Positions 1-10,432 are shown, counted from the stretch's first letter. The stretch: 64,000 bases of DNA from Bacillus zhangzhouensis (GCF_000715205.1 NZ_JOTP01000009.1:62001-126000), one strand, 5' to 3'. The notes: generated by a model not told the origin, from the letters alone. Made by a program: numbers and translations.

Positions 1-1
1 T

Positions 2-118
<117 letters not shown>

Positions 119-123
119 TTGCT

Positions 124-154
124 AAAAACTCCGGTCATTGACTGGAGTTTTTTT
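124..154 (+). terminator. Rho-independent terminator of rpmA
   Basis: An A-rich left arm at 124-132 pairs with GGAGTTTTT, and the stem extends through CCGGTCA/TGACTGG with a 5-nt loop, followed by a run of T. It lies 5 bp after the rpmA stop. Confidence 0.85.
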
Positions 155-305
155 CACTATTCAGGGAGCTTTTGCGATTTTTTATAATTGGTACCGAAGA
201 TGATAAAAGAAGATGCACTCCATAAATATCAAAGAACGTTTGCTGACTTTGCCTCATTTTCTCCTATACGATCAGAAAAAACAACCTTTCCTCACATAAC
301 TAGTG

Positions 306-334
306 TTTTTCTATGCTGTCTTCTCTGTTATAAT
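306..334 (+). promoter_or_regulatory. Candidate sigma-A promoter of spo0B-obg
   Basis: A perfect TATAAT at 329-334 is preceded by TG one base upstream, giving an extended -10. The -35 region at 306-311 (TTTTTC) is poor, as often seen with extended -10 promoters. It lies about 60 bp before the spo0B start. Nothing else is evident in 155-396 apart from AT-rich DNA. Confidence 0.55.
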
Positions 335-396
335 TCAGGGAGACATATTGATGATAAGACTCCTAAAAGAGAGACCAAACGATTGGGAGTGCGATA

Positions 397-990
397 ATGG
401 AAGAGATATCAAGTAAACAAAATGAAAAATTAACTCACGTTGCATTAACAAATGAATTGATCTATCTGCTCAGTCGTTCAAGACATGACTGGATGAATAA
501 ATTGCAGCTGATTAAAGGCAACTTGACATTAGAAAAATATGACCGAGTGTTTGAAATTATAGAAGAAATGGTCATTGAAGCACAGCATGAATCCAAACTC
601 TCAAATTTAAAAATTCCCCAATTGGCCTATTACTTTCTAACATTTAATTGGGAGTCGCATTTTATCACCCTAGAATATGAAGTGCTTGGTGAAGCCCGAG
701 ACTTATCAGCATATGAATCGCAGCTGCTAACGGTATCACGGGAGTTGTTTTCGATATTCGATCAATCAGTTTGCCAAAAAACTGAAAATCATTTAACGGT
801 CACGTTCCAAACAGATCATGAAGAGAATGATGTGATCTTATATTTTGATTTCAAAGGAAAATTAACAAGTTTGGATGCGTTAAATGCGTTTCATGACGCA
901 AACTATCCATGTATGAGTATAACGCAATTTCATGTGACATCTCATGAGTCCATGATTGAGCTTTGTTTGAGGCAAGAACGAGATATGTGA
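397..990 (+). CDS. spo0B: Sporulation initiation phosphotransferase Spo0B
   Basis: Spo0B relays phosphate from Spo0F to Spo0A in the sporulation phosphorelay. The 197-residue product has the expected four-helix bundle N-terminus with the phospho-accepting histidine at residue 30 in SRHDWMNKLQLI, the same position as in B. subtilis. The C-terminal half is a degenerate ATPase-like domain with no intact ATP-binding box, typical of the family. ATG is preceded by TTGGGAG. obg starts 21 bp downstream, so the two are almost certainly co-transcribed, as in B. subtilis, where Obg also influences the phosphorelay. Confidence 0.93.
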   Translation: MEEISSKQNEKLTHVALTNELIYLLSRSRHDWMNKLQLIKGNLTLEKYDRVFEIIEEMVIEAQHESKLSNLKIPQLAYYFLTFNWESHFITLEYEVLGEARDLSAYESQLLTVSRELFSIFDQSVCQKTENHLTVTFQTDHEENDVILYFDFKGKLTSLDALNAFHDANYPCMSITQFHVTSHESMIELCLRQERDM

Positions 991-2298
<1,308 letters not shown>

Positions 2299-2304
2299 TC
2301 ACAA

Positions 2305-2337
2305 GGAGGGTCCAGTCCATGGGCTCTCCCGTTTTTA
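2305..2337 (+). terminator. Terminator after obg
   Basis: A 10-bp stem (GGAGGGTCCA with TGGGCTCTCC, two G-U pairs, 5-nt loop) is followed by GTTTTT. It separates spo0B-obg from pheB and may act as a partial terminator or attenuator before pheB, which starts only 17 bp later. Confidence 0.65.
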
Positions 2338-2353
2338 AAAGGGGAGAAAACAG

Positions 2354-2797
2354 GTGAAAGAAGAAACGTTCTATTTAGTGAGAGAGGATGTACTTCCAGA
2401 TGCGATGCGAAAAACGCTTGAAGTCAAAAAGCTGCTTGATCGCAAAAAAGCGGATTCAGTTGCCGATGCTGTTCAAAAAGCGGACTTAAGCCGCAGTGCT
2501 TTTTATAAATATCGAGATGCTGTTTTTCCGTTTTATACGATGGTCAAAGAGCAGATCATCACATTGTTTTTCCATCTTGAGGACCGGTCTGGAGCTCTGT
2601 CAAGGCTGCTCCAAATTGTGGCTGACTCTGGCTGTAATGTGTTATCCATTCACCAAACCATTCCGCTGCAAGGAAGAGCGAATGTCACCTTATCGATCAG
2701 TACGGCTGGCATGGCAGATGATATCAATACAGTCATGAATCAATTAAGAAAACTTGAATTTGTCGAAAAAGTTGAAATTCTAGGTTCTGGGGCGTAA
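2354..2797 (+). CDS. pheB: ACT-domain protein PheB (UPF0735)
   Basis: A 147-residue protein with an N-terminal helical segment (about 1-65) and a C-terminal ACT domain (about 70-145; [19 protein letters not shown], then SISTAG). ACT domains bind amino acids, so it is thought to be a phenylalanine-linked regulatory protein; no catalytic function is established. The start is GTG with GGGGAG eight bases upstream. It lies 18 bp before pheA and is co-oriented, the pheB-pheA arrangement conserved in Bacillus. Confidence 0.88.
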   Translation: MKEETFYLVREDVLPDAMRKTLEVKKLLDRKKADSVADAVQKADLSRSAFYKYRDAVFPFYTMVKEQIITLFFHLEDRSGALSRLLQIVADSGCNVLSIHQTIPLQGRANVTLSISTAGMADDINTVMNQLRKLEFVEKVEILGSGA

Positions 2798-2815
2798 AAG
2801 GAGAGATCATAGCAG

Positions 2816-3694
2816 ATGAAGCAATTAACTGTAGGTTATTTTGGACCAGAGGCAACATTTACTCATTTGGCCGTATGCTCTTGCTTTCCAAAAGATGCAG
2901 TGCAGCGGGCCTATGCAACGATTCCGCAATGTATGGATGCTGTTTCAAAGGGCGAAGTAGATTTGGCGGTCGTTCCGCTTGAAAATGCACTTGAAGGATC
3001 TGTGAACTTAACGATTGATTATTTAATTCATGAAGAAGCACTATCCATTGTTGGTGAAATGACAGCGCCGATTCGGCAGCATTTGCTTGTCCATCCATCA
3101 AGAGCGGAGAGTTGGGAGACATTAGATGTGATTCAATCACATCCGCATGCGATTGCCCAGTGTCATCAATTTCTAAAAAAGCATTACCCCGATATTCCGC
3201 ACCGGCCAGTGGAATCCACAGGCTATGCAGCGAAATACATCAGTGAGCATCCAGATGAAGCTGCTGGTGCGATTGCCAATGAGATTGCCGCAAAAACGTA
3301 CGGATTGACCATTGCGAAAAAAGACATTCATGATTATCCGCACAATCACACACGCTTTGTTATTTTACATAAAGATCCTAAGGCGTCGTTCCCAATGAAT
3401 TCTGGTTTCTCATCAAAGCCAAAAACGACCATTGTTGTCAGTCTGCCAAAGGATGACCAATCAGGCGCATTACATCGCGTGCTATCTGCTTTTTCCTGGC
3501 GAAATCTTAACTTGTCAAAAATTGAATCTCGCCCGACAAAAACAGGTCTTGGACATTATTTATTTATCATTGATATCGAAAAAGAAATGGATGATGTGCT
3601 TGTCCCTGGCGCGATTCAAGAATTAGAAGCGATTGGCTGTGAGGTCAAACTGCTCGGCAGCTACCAAACATATGAATTAACGAATGAAAAATAG
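2816..3694 (+). CDS. pheA: Prephenate dehydratase
   Basis: Converts prephenate to phenylpyruvate, the committed step of phenylalanine synthesis. The 292-residue monofunctional form has a catalytic domain (1-185) with the HNHTRFVIL motif containing the catalytic TRF, and a C-terminal ACT domain (about 200-280) with ESRPTKTGLGHYLF, the ESRP Phe-binding motif for feedback inhibition. There is no chorismate mutase domain, as expected in Bacillus. It is preceded by AGGAGAG and closed by a strong hairpin. The substrate prephenate also feeds the tRNA hydroxylation operon at 61-64 kb. Confidence 0.96.
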   Translation: MKQLTVGYFGPEATFTHLAVCSCFPKDAVQRAYATIPQCMDAVSKGEVDLAVVPLENALEGSVNLTIDYLIHEEALSIVGEMTAPIRQHLLVHPSRAESWETLDVIQSHPHAIAQCHQFLKKHYPDIPHRPVESTGYAAKYISEHPDEAAGAIANEIAAKTYGLTIAKKDIHDYPHNHTRFVILHKDPKASFPMNSGFSSKPKTTIVVSLPKDDQSGALHRVLSAFSWRNLNLSKIESRPTKTGLGHYLFIIDIEKEMDDVLVPGAIQELEAIGCEVKLLGSYQTYELTNEK

Positions 3695-3720
3695 TGTCCT
3701 GTGTAGGACACTATTTTTTT
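3689..3720. terminator. Bidirectional terminator between pheA and niaR
   Basis: AATAGTGTCC pairs with GGACACTATT around a short loop, with a T7 run on the plus strand and an A-rich flank that serves the opposite direction. It overlaps the ends of the convergent genes pheA and niaR. Confidence 0.85.
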
Positions 3721-4261
3721 AGTCTGTAATCAGAAATCCAGCGTCATCTAGCGCTTGAATGGCTTGGTCAAGCTGCTTTTGGCTGTAGGAAGTGAGTGTA
3801 TGTAAGTGTACGCCATCTGTTAGCTCTGACAAGTAGGAGGCGCCCGTATTAGAAATGTGATGAACGAAGTCAGCTACTTGTTTACGTGTGCTGACGCGAA
3901 TAGAGGCAGTCAGCTCTCCGTACACTGGGTGTTCTATGATCACGTCTTTCACCGTCACACCAAAATCTACAATCAGTGTCAGTTCCTCTTCTGTACGAAG
4001 AGGATCATGCTTGCAGGCGATAATTTGTTCAATTTCCGTTTCTGGCGCATGCAGCGGCGCCATATACACATAGCCTTGGCTTGTGGCGATAATGGGTTCG
4101 TTTTTTGCTTTTAATAATGATATATCTTGTACAATAACTTGTCGTGATACAGCGGCCTTTTTAGCTAAAAAGCTTCCAGTGAGCGGTGTATCTGTTTCTT
4201 TCAGCCACTGTAATATGGCATTTCTTCTGTCTTCGCCAATGAGTTTCCTCTCTTCAACCAC
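3719..4261 (-). CDS. niaR: NAD biosynthesis transcriptional repressor NiaR (YrxA)
   Basis: Represses de novo NAD synthesis genes in response to nicotinic acid. The 180-residue protein has an N-terminal winged HTH (AVSRQVIVQDISLLKA, about 35-52) and a C-terminal 3H domain, visible as conserved histidines in IEHPVYGEL, FVHHIS and DGVHLHTL, which bind metal and ligand in this family. The start is GTG with a GGAG overlapping the end of nifS; the genes are 3 bp apart, so nifS-niaR is one transcript divergent from nadBCA. The likely operator is in the nifS-nadB gap. Confidence 0.93.
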   Translation of the reverse strand: MVEERKLIGEDRRNAILQWLKETDTPLTGSFLAKKAAVSRQVIVQDISLLKAKNEPIIATSQGYVYMAPLHAPETEIEQIIACKHDPLRTEEELTLIVDFGVTVKDVIIEHPVYGELTASIRVSTRKQVADFVHHISNTGASYLSELTDGVHLHTLTSYSQKQLDQAIQALDDAGFLITD

Positions 4262-4264
4262 GTC

Positions 4265-5407
4265 TTATGCTCCTTTCTTCTCCTTTTGCAAGTTCTCAAA
4301 TGTATGCAAAAGCTGATCAATGTCATCTTTTGATGATAGTCGTCCAAATGATATTCGAATGAACTGAAGGGCATCACGATCTGATACATGCAATGCCTTC
4401 ACAGCAGGGGAAGGATGATGATAACCAGAAGCACATGCACTTCCAGTCGATATACAAATCCCATACCGGTTACATGCTAACATTACATATTGTCCTTCAA
4501 ACCCTTCAAAAAAACAACCAATAATATGAGGCAGCATGCGGCGCTTGTTATTGTCCTGAAGCGCACGGACAGGCAGCTGACGTTTTTTTAGCTGCTGAAG
4601 AAAATAATCACGAAGCTGCTCATCCAGTTGATGCTGCTCATCTAGCTTAAGCATCATTTGTTCACTCGCCGCAACAAAAGCACCGATGCACGGAACGTTC
4701 ACAGTTCCTGGACGTAAGCCGTTTTCCTGCACTGCACCTGTATATAAAGGCCTCCAAGGGACATGCGCGGCCATATAGACAGCGCCAGCGCCCTTAGGTG
4801 CATACACTTTATGACTGGAGATGGACATGGCATCGACCCCAAGCTCCTTGATAGACACACGAATTTTTCCGAATGTTTGCACGGCATCTGTATGAAAAAG
4901 AATTTGTCTTTCTTTTAAAAGAGGTGCTAATTGAGCCAATGGCTGGATAATACCTGTTTCTGAGTTTGCATGCTGAATGGACACTAATCCTGTTTCAGGC
5001 AATAAAGCTTTTTTAAGAATGTCCTCTGTGATGATCCCGTTTTGATTCGGTTCAATGATTGTGACCTTCACACCAAGACGGTGCAAGGCATCGAGCGCGT
5101 GATGAACGGAAGGATGTTCAACTGATGTGGTGATGACATGCTGTTTATGTGCGGGCAGCCCATTCATGATCGATTGAATCGCAAGGATATTGGATTCAGT
5201 TCCGCCACTTGTAAAGTAGATGCCGTCTGGTTCGCCCTCAAGAATCGTAGCGAGTGATTGTCTGCTATAAGTCAATATGTCATTAGCTCTTCCCCCTGCA
5301 TCATGAAGGCTGCTTGCATTCCCGTAGCAATCTTTGCTCAGCTGTTGGAATACATGTAGAGCTTCCTCAGAAACGGGTGTAGAAGCTGCGTAATCTAAAT
5401 AGACCAA
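4265..5407 (-). CDS. nifS: Cysteine desulfurase NifS for NAD biosynthesis
   Basis: PLP-dependent class V aminotransferase-fold enzyme that releases sulfur from cysteine. The Schiff-base lysine is in SSHKVYAPKGAG and the active-site cysteine in STGSACASG. In B. subtilis this NifS supplies the Fe-S cluster of NadA, consistent with its place opposite nadBCA. I chose the TTG start (VYLDYAAST) because GGAG lies 8 nt upstream; the ATG three codons earlier (5414-5416) abuts that GGAG with no spacing. The product is 380 residues. A second, diverged desulfurase (iscS) is at 41.6 kb. Confidence 0.92.
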   Translation of the reverse strand: MVYLDYAASTPVSEEALHVFQQLSKDCYGNASSLHDAGGRANDILTYSRQSLATILEGEPDGIYFTSGGTESNILAIQSIMNGLPAHKQHVITTSVEHPSVHHALDALHRLGVKVTIIEPNQNGIITEDILKKALLPETGLVSIQHANSETGIIQPLAQLAPLLKERQILFHTDAVQTFGKIRVSIKELGVDAMSISSHKVYAPKGAGAVYMAAHVPWRPLYTGAVQENGLRPGTVNVPCIGAFVAASEQMMLKLDEQHQLDEQLRDYFLQQLKKRQLPVRALQDNNKRRMLPHIIGCFFEGFEGQYVMLACNRYGICISTGSACASGYHHPSPAVKALHVSDRDALQFIRISFGRLSSKDDIDQLLHTFENLQKEKKGA

Positions 5408-5445
5408 ACCATCCATCTCCTGTATGAAAATTTTTTCTTGTATTT

Positions 5446-5475
5446 ATTGTAGTGTTGTGTAATGATATGTGTCAA
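5446..5475 (-). promoter_or_regulatory. Sigma-A promoter of nifS-niaR
   Basis: On the minus strand TTGACA (5470-5475) and TACAAT (5446-5451) are spaced by 18 bp. The -35 lies inside the palindrome proposed as the NiaR operator, so binding would block the promoter. Confidence 0.7.
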
Positions 5476-5490
5476 GACAGGTGTAAATGA
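5465..5490. promoter_or_regulatory. Probable NiaR operator between nifS and nadB
   Basis: The palindrome TGTCAAGACA (5470-5479) is flanked by ATG/AGGTGT sequences and a second TGACA, resembling the palindromic NiaR targets of Bacilli. It covers the nifS -35 and lies just after a weak candidate nadB promoter (TTGTAT 5438-5443, 17 bp, AATGAT 5461-5466). The exact boundaries are inferred. Confidence 0.6.
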
Positions 5491-5504
5491 CAGGAGGGGT
5501 GATT

Positions 5505-7076
5505 GTGTCATCAATCAAAAAAGTCATTGTGGTGGGATCAGGCATAGCGGCGCTTTCCTTTGCAAAAACCATATCAGAAAATTGCCAAGTCATCATGATG
5601 ACAAAAAAACAATTTTCCTCTAGTAATTCCATGCTTGCACAAGGAGGAATCGCTGCTGCCTTTTCAGCACATGATTCAGTTGATCAGCATGTGCAAGACA
5701 CGCTAGCTGCCGGCTGTGATCATAATGATGACAAGACCGTACAGGAGATAGTGGGTTTTGGAAAACACCTTGTGCAGCAGCTCGTAGCAGAAGGCTGTCC
5801 ATTTGATCGGAATGAAGCGGGAATGCCGCAGTTAGGTAAAGAGGGAGCTCACACCTCTAATCGCATTTTGCATGCAGGAGGAGATCAAACAGGTAAAACC
5901 CTCGTGCAGTTTTTAAAAAGTCAGCTTGGCTCACATATTCATTTATGCGAATATCATCATGTCATTGATCTATTAGTTCATGAAGGGAAATGTGTCGGTG
6001 TTGTGTGGAAAGACGAGAAAGGACACGTACATACCATGACCGCAGATGCAGTTGTTTTATCCACAGGGGGCTGCGGATCCCTATATGAGACAAACACAAA
6101 TGATCCTTCTGTAACAGGAGACGGGCTGATGATGGCCCATCGAGCTGGAGCACAATTAGTGGATCTCGAATTTGTTCAATTTCATCCGACTCTTTTGACG
6201 ATCGCTGGAAAAGCAGTCGGTCTTGTTTCAGAGGCAGTGCGAGGAGAGGGAGCATATTTAGAAGATGAAACAGGCAGGCGGATCATGAAAGGGATTCATC
6301 CACAGGTCGATTTAGCTCCTAGAGATGTGGTCGCTAGAGCTATTTTTCATGAGCAGCAATTAGGTCATCATCTGTATCTCAACATCCATGATATTCCGCA
6401 TTTTTCTGTTCGTTTTCCAGCGATTGATGCGATGTGTCAGCGAGCTGGAGTCCATATGGCAAGCGGCCGATTGCCAGTTTCTCCTGGTATGCATTTTTTA
6501 ATGGGCGGAATCAAGGTCAATGAACATGGAGAAACGACCGTTCAATCGCTTTTTGCCATCGGTGAAGCAGCTTGTACAGGGCTACACGGCGCCAATCGAT
6601 TGGCGAGTAATTCTCTTCTGGAAGGTCTCGTTTTAGGAAGAAAAGCGGCTAGACGTATTGAGCAATTGCCAAAACTGCAAAAAACAATCCCATCTCTTTC
6701 TATAAAAGAAGTATGGTCTGTCCCAACTATTTCAGAGGCTCAGATTAGAAAAAAGATGACAGCATATGCCGCAATTGTCAGAGATGAAAAAGGCTTGCAG
6801 ACCTTACTCGATGAATTAGAACAAGTCTCTTTTCAGCAAATTAATGTGAAGGATATCACAAATGAACAGATTGAATTAAGCAATCAATGGGCATTAGCCA
6901 TTTGCCTTGTTAAGTCTGCATTACTCCGTACAGAAAGCAGGGGCGGCCATTATCGAATGGATTATCCAAAGCGGAATGATGCTTTGTGGCGAGGAAAACA
7001 GATTGTACATGAAAAGGGTCACATTCACATCATGAAAAATGAAAGGATCGGTGCCGAATGGAACGTTTACAGTTAA
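5505..7076 (+). CDS. nadB: L-aspartate oxidase
   Basis: FAD enzyme oxidising L-aspartate to iminoaspartate, the first step of de novo NAD synthesis. It has the N-terminal Rossmann FAD motif VVGSGIAALS, the HPT and RGEGA segments of the succinate dehydrogenase/aspartate oxidase family, and GLHGANRLASNSLLEGLV before the C-terminal helical domain. I chose GTG at 5505 (MSSIKK) because AGGAGGGG sits 6-12 nt upstream; an ATG six codons earlier precedes that SD. The product is 523 residues. It overlaps nadC by 19 bp, indicating translational coupling. Confidence 0.95.
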   Translation: MSSIKKVIVVGSGIAALSFAKTISENCQVIMMTKKQFSSSNSMLAQGGIAAAFSAHDSVDQHVQDTLAAGCDHNDDKTVQEIVGFGKHLVQQLVAEGCPFDRNEAGMPQLGKEGAHTSNRILHAGGDQTGKTLVQFLKSQLGSHIHLCEYHHVIDLLVHEGKCVGVVWKDEKGHVHTMTADAVVLSTGGCGSLYETNTNDPSVTGDGLMMAHRAGAQLVDLEFVQFHPTLLTIAGKAVGLVSEAVRGEGAYLEDETGRRIMKGIHPQVDLAPRDVVARAIFHEQQLGHHLYLNIHDIPHFSVRFPAIDAMCQRAGVHMASGRLPVSPGMHFLMGGIKVNEHGETTVQSLFAIGEAACTGLHGANRLASNSLLEGLVLGRKAARRIEQLPKLQKTIPSLSIKEVWSVPTISEAQIRKKMTAYAAIVRDEKGLQTLLDELEQVSFQQINVKDITNEQIELSNQWALAICLVKSALLRTESRGGHYRMDYPKRNDALWRGKQIVHEKGHIHIMKNERIGAEWNVYS

Positions 7077-7921
7077 AACAAATGCTTACTCATTTTTTAA
7101 AAGAAGATATTGGCTTTGGAGACGTATCAGCTGATGCCATTTTTGAAGACAAGAAAGGAACAGCTTACATCATCGCAAAACAATCGGGCGTATTGGCAGG
7201 ATCACCAATCGTTGAAATGGGGTATGGCCTGCTGAATGAACAGATTCAAACTGAGCTGTTTTTCAAAGAGGGCGATTGGATTCATTCAGGCGCTGTAATG
7301 GCTCAAATAAGAGGCCCGGTCAACGACTTGCTAAAAGGAGAACGGGTCATTCTGAATATATTACAGCGCATGACAGGAATCGCCACCTTAACACATGAAG
7401 CAGTGCAACGATTAGCTGATCCGTCTATTACGATTTGTGATACGAGAAAAACGACACCTGGCTTGCGCATGTTAGAGAAATATGCAGTGAAAGTAGGAGG
7501 CGGAAAGAATCATCGTTTCGGCTTATCGGATGGTGTGATGATTAAAGATAACCATATTGCCGCATGTGGTTCTATCCGTGAAGCGGTAGAAAAAGCAAGA
7601 GCATACGCCGGTCATATGGTGAAAATTGAAGTGGAAATTGAATCAGAAGCACAGCTCATGGAAGCCATTGAAGCAAAAGCGGATGTCATCATGTTTGACA
7701 ACTGTTCTCCGGATGAAGTGAAACGTTTTAAACAAATGACACCAGAGACGATCCTGACAGAGGCATCAGGAGGCATCACGTTAGAGACATTACCAAGCTA
7801 CCGGGGGACAGGTGTCGATCTCATTTCACTTGGTTTTCTGACACATTCCGCTCCATCATTTGATTTTAGTATGAATATGGAATTCAGTCATAAAGGGGGA
7901 ACGACTCATGTCCATGCTTGA
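7058..7921 (+). CDS. nadC: Nicotinate-nucleotide pyrophosphorylase (carboxylating)
   Basis: Quinolinate phosphoribosyltransferase: makes nicotinate mononucleotide from quinolinate and PRPP. The 287-residue protein has the type II PRTase signatures [32 protein letters not shown] (split around the substrate site), KIEVEIE and SGGI. The ATG lies inside the end of nadB and the gene overlaps nadA by 14 bp, so the three nad genes are translated from one operon. Repression through the upstream NiaR operator is expected. Confidence 0.95.
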   Translation: MERLQLKQMLTHFLKEDIGFGDVSADAIFEDKKGTAYIIAKQSGVLAGSPIVEMGYGLLNEQIQTELFFKEGDWIHSGAVMAQIRGPVNDLLKGERVILNILQRMTGIATLTHEAVQRLADPSITICDTRKTTPGLRMLEKYAVKVGGGKNHRFGLSDGVMIKDNHIAACGSIREAVEKARAYAGHMVKIEVEIESEAQLMEAIEAKADVIMFDNCSPDEVKRFKQMTPETILTEASGGITLETLPSYRGTGVDLISLGFLTHSAPSFDFSMNMEFSHKGGTTHVHA

Positions 7922-9017
7922 TGTACTAGCGAATCAACATTCGGCCATGATGCCAGATGAATATAAACACCGCTCTTATGAAGAGATGAAGCAGCGTGTG
8001 TTAGACATTAAACGAGCTTTTGGATCAAAGCTTTTTATACCAGGCCATCATTATCAAAAAGATGAGGTCATCCAATTTGCAGATGCAACAGGTGATTCAT
8101 TGCAGCTAGCGCAAATAGCAGCTGACAATCAGGAGGCAGAATACATTGTGTTCTGCGGTGTTCACTTCATGGCAGAAACGGCAGATATGCTGTCAAAAAA
8201 GAATCAACACGTCCTGTTGCCAGATATGAGAGCAGGCTGTTCAATGGCAGATATGGCGAACATGAAACAAACGGACAGAGCCTGGGAACAGCTCACTGAT
8301 CTATTTGGAGATACGATACTCCCGCTCACTTATGTCAACTCAACAGCTGATATTAAAGCATTTGTCGGCAAGCATGGCGGGGCGACCGTCACATCTTCAA
8401 ACGCTAAGAAAGTACTGGAGTGGGCGCTTACACAAAAAGAGCGGATTTTGTTTCTCCCTGATCAGCATTTAGGGCGTAATACAGCCTTTGATTTAGGTAT
8501 CCCGCTAGAAGAAATGGCTGTCTGGGATCAAGTAGAAGAAAAGCTCATCACCGATCAACCGCTCAATCGCATCAAAATGATTTTATGGAAAGGGCATTGT
8601 TCTGTACATGAGAAGTTTACCGTTCAGAATATTGAACAAACGAGAAAAAGAGATCGTGACATTCAAATCCTTGTGCATCCAGAGTGCACACATGAGGTGG
8701 TAAGAGCTTCTGATCTAGCTGGTTCAACGAAATTTATTATTGATACGATCAAGCAGGCACCAGCAGGAAGCAAGTGGGCGATCGGAACAGAGATGAATTT
8801 AGTCAAACGCATCATAGATCAGCACCCGGATAAACAAATTGAATCCCTTAACCCAGATATGTGTCCGTGTTTGACAATGAACCGTATTGATCTGCCTCAT
8901 TTGTTGTGGTCACTTGAAAGCATTGAAAAGGGTGAGCCAGTCGGTTTGATTCAGGTCAATGAAGAGATTACAAAAGAGGCTTTGCTTGCATTAAATAAAA
9001 TGCTCACCATTAAATAA
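7908..9017 (+). CDS. nadA: Quinolinate synthase
   Basis: [4Fe-4S] enzyme condensing iminoaspartate and dihydroxyacetone phosphate to quinolinate. The 369-residue product is the long Bacillus-type NadA. Candidate cluster cysteines are seen in [32 protein letters not shown] and [11 protein letters not shown]. The SD AAAGGGGGA is 8 nt before the ATG; a second in-frame ATG two codons on is also possible. It overlaps nadC and ends the operon without an obvious hairpin. The Fe-S cluster is presumably supplied by the divergent nifS. Confidence 0.95.
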   Translation: MSMLDVLANQHSAMMPDEYKHRSYEEMKQRVLDIKRAFGSKLFIPGHHYQKDEVIQFADATGDSLQLAQIAADNQEAEYIVFCGVHFMAETADMLSKKNQHVLLPDMRAGCSMADMANMKQTDRAWEQLTDLFGDTILPLTYVNSTADIKAFVGKHGGATVTSSNAKKVLEWALTQKERILFLPDQHLGRNTAFDLGIPLEEMAVWDQVEEKLITDQPLNRIKMILWKGHCSVHEKFTVQNIEQTRKRDRDIQILVHPECTHEVVRASDLAGSTKFIIDTIKQAPAGSKWAIGTEMNLVKRIIDQHPDKQIESLNPDMCPCLTMNRIDLPHLLWSLESIEKGEPVGLIQVNEEITKEALLALNKMLTIK

Positions 9018-9052
9018 TGAATCAGCCCCTCCTATCAGAAAACAAGTTTTTA

Positions 9053-9081
9053 TCATATTGGCTTGTAAATAGGCATAAATT
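9053..9081 (+). promoter_or_regulatory. Candidate sigma-E promoter of safA
   Basis: TCATATT (9053-9059) and CATAAATT (9074-9081) are 14 bp apart and resemble the sigma-E -35 (ATA-containing) and -10 (CATACAAT) elements. Mother-cell sigma-E expression is known for B. subtilis safA. The TSS would fall about 60 bp before the TTG start. Confidence 0.5.
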
Positions 9082-9148
9082 TATGTTGAAACATATTGTA
9101 CTTCTGACATAACCGCTACGTTCACGTTTTGCATAGGAGGGGAAAACG

Positions 9149-10396
9149 TTGAAAATTCATATTGTGCAAAAAGGAGACTCCCTTTGGAAAATTTCAAAGA
9201 AATACGGAGTCGACTTTCAAGAATTGAAAAAACTAAATTCACAGCTCAGTAATCCAGATTTGATCATGCCGGGTATGAAGATCAAGATTCCATCTAGTGG
9301 TGTTCCTGTGAAAACAGATCATCAAAAAGTGAAAGAAATGCCAAAACCTAAAGAACATCCGTATGTGAAAGAAAAGCCAAAGGACGTCGTGCAAGTGCAA
9401 GATACGAAACCGAAGGAAAAGCCAAATGAACCGGTCCCTTATGTACCGCCAGTGCCAAAGATCGAGCAGCCAGTTTTTCCACAAGTTGATGTGAACTATT
9501 ATCAGACCAATCTCTACCAGCCATTTACGCCTCCTCCTCAAAAAGAACATCATGAGAAAAAAGATCACTTTCATGAAAAGAAAGATCATGTTCATGAGAA
9601 GAAGGACCATAAAGATCACAAGGATCATTTTCATCATGAAAATAAGGACCATAAAGATCATAAGGACCATCTTCATTATGAAAATAAGGATCATCACAAA
9701 GATGAAGTGGCAAAGGGATATGATCCATTTATTCATATTCCGCATCAAAAAGAGGAGGGAAAAGAGATGGAGCATAGCAATTACCCAAACCTTCCTAACT
9801 TCCCACAAATGCCGAATGTTGGAGGAGCAGCAGTAGGAGGAATGGCTGAAAATAAAGAGCATCATCACCATCATCATGAATCATATGATCCTTATTATGG
9901 TCATGGTCATTACATGCCTGCGATGTATCCATATCCGCAGCAAATGGTACCGGCTTCACCTATTTTACCGGGATCAGGTCTTTGTTATCCGGTCCAGCCG
10001 TATTATCACCACCATATGATGCCGTATCCTTACCCTGCTCAGCCATATTATCCAGCCTATCAAGCGCCAGCTTACTATGGGGAAAATTATGAGCATCATG
10101 CAAACGATGGACATCACTGGCACCACCACATGCATCCAAATGCAAATGCAAACGCAAACGCAAACGCAAACGCAAATGCTAATCAAGGCTTTTATCCAAA
10201 CGCCTCAAATGAAGCATATGGCAAGGAAGACTGCGGATGTGATGATGGCATGAAGCATCATCATCAGCCATGGCCTGGACATTATCCAAATCCTGTTCCG
10301 TATGGTCAAATGGGTGGTTATCCCGCTCAGCCATACATGCAGCAATATCCAAGTCAATCGGTTTTTGCAAGACCAGAAGAAGACGAAGAAGATTAA
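9149..10396 (+). CDS. safA: Spore coat assembly protein SafA (LysM, His-rich)
   Basis: SafA localises to the cortex-coat interface and is the hub of inner-coat assembly. The 415-residue product starts with a LysM domain (about 2-47; VQKGDSLWKISKKYG, then NPDLIMPGMKIKIP) that binds peptidoglycan. After a Lys/Pro linker comes a tandem Lys-Asp-His/Glu-Lys-Asp-His tract (about 134-187), then a Pro/Tyr/His-rich region with a run of Asn-Ala repeats (about 330-347). The start is TTG with AGGAGGGG 7-14 nt upstream. A strong internal SD precedes an in-frame ATG at 9767 (see separate entry). It is somewhat longer than B. subtilis SafA, mainly through the low-complexity tracts. Confidence 0.93.
   Translation: MKIHIVQKGDSLWKISKKYGVDFQELKKLNSQLSNPDLIMPGMKIKIPSSGVPVKTDHQKVKEMPKPKEHPYVKEKPKDVVQVQDTKPKEKPNEPVPYVPPVPKIEQPVFPQVDVNYYQTNLYQPFTPPPQKEHHEKKDHFHEKKDHVHEKKDHKDHKDHFHHENKDHKDHKDHLHYENKDHHKDEVAKGYDPFIHIPHQKEEGKEMEHSNYPNLPNFPQMPNVGGAAVGGMAENKEHHHHHHESYDPYYGHGHYMPAMYPYPQQMVPASPILPGSGLCYPVQPYYHHHMMPYPYPAQPYYPAYQAPAYYGENYEHHANDGHHWHHHMHPNANANANANANANANQGFYPNASNEAYGKEDCGCDDGMKHHHQPWPGHYPNPVPYGQMGGYPAQPYMQQYPSQSVFARPEEDEED
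9753..10396 (+). promoter_or_regulatory. Internal ribosome binding site and start giving a C-terminal SafA form
   Basis: AGGAGG at 9753-9758 lies 8 nt before an in-frame ATG at 9767 (codon 207), as good an SD as any in the window. Translation from it would give a 209-residue product without LysM. B. subtilis SafA is known to be made also as a shorter C-terminal form from an internal start, so this is likely the equivalent. Confidence 0.65.
10139..10188 (+). repeat. In-frame hexanucleotide repeat in safA (Asn-Ala)n
   Basis: About eight units of AACGCA/AATGCA in tandem encode Asn-Ala dipeptides. Because the unit is 6 bp, gain or loss of units changes protein length without a frameshift. Confidence 0.85.
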
Positions 10397-10400
10397 CGAC

Positions 10401-10432
10401 GGAAGGGACGATCTCAATCGTTCCTTTTTTTG
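10401..10432 (+). terminator. Terminator after safA
   Basis: AAGGGACGAT pairs with ATCGTTCCTT around CTCA and is followed by T6. It separates safA from coxA. Confidence 0.85.

Noticed and set aside
188-397. 69-codon reading frame before spo0B
   Set aside because: No SD, it contains the probable spo0B promoter, and its composition looks random.
9239-9877. 212-codon antisense frame opposite safA
   Set aside because: It is the low-complexity shadow of the His/Asp-rich safA repeats; no SD and repetitive Met/Phe composition.
10139-10188. Tandem repeats in safA as a CRISPR-like array
   Set aside because: The unit is 6 bp, with no spacers, in frame with the protein.
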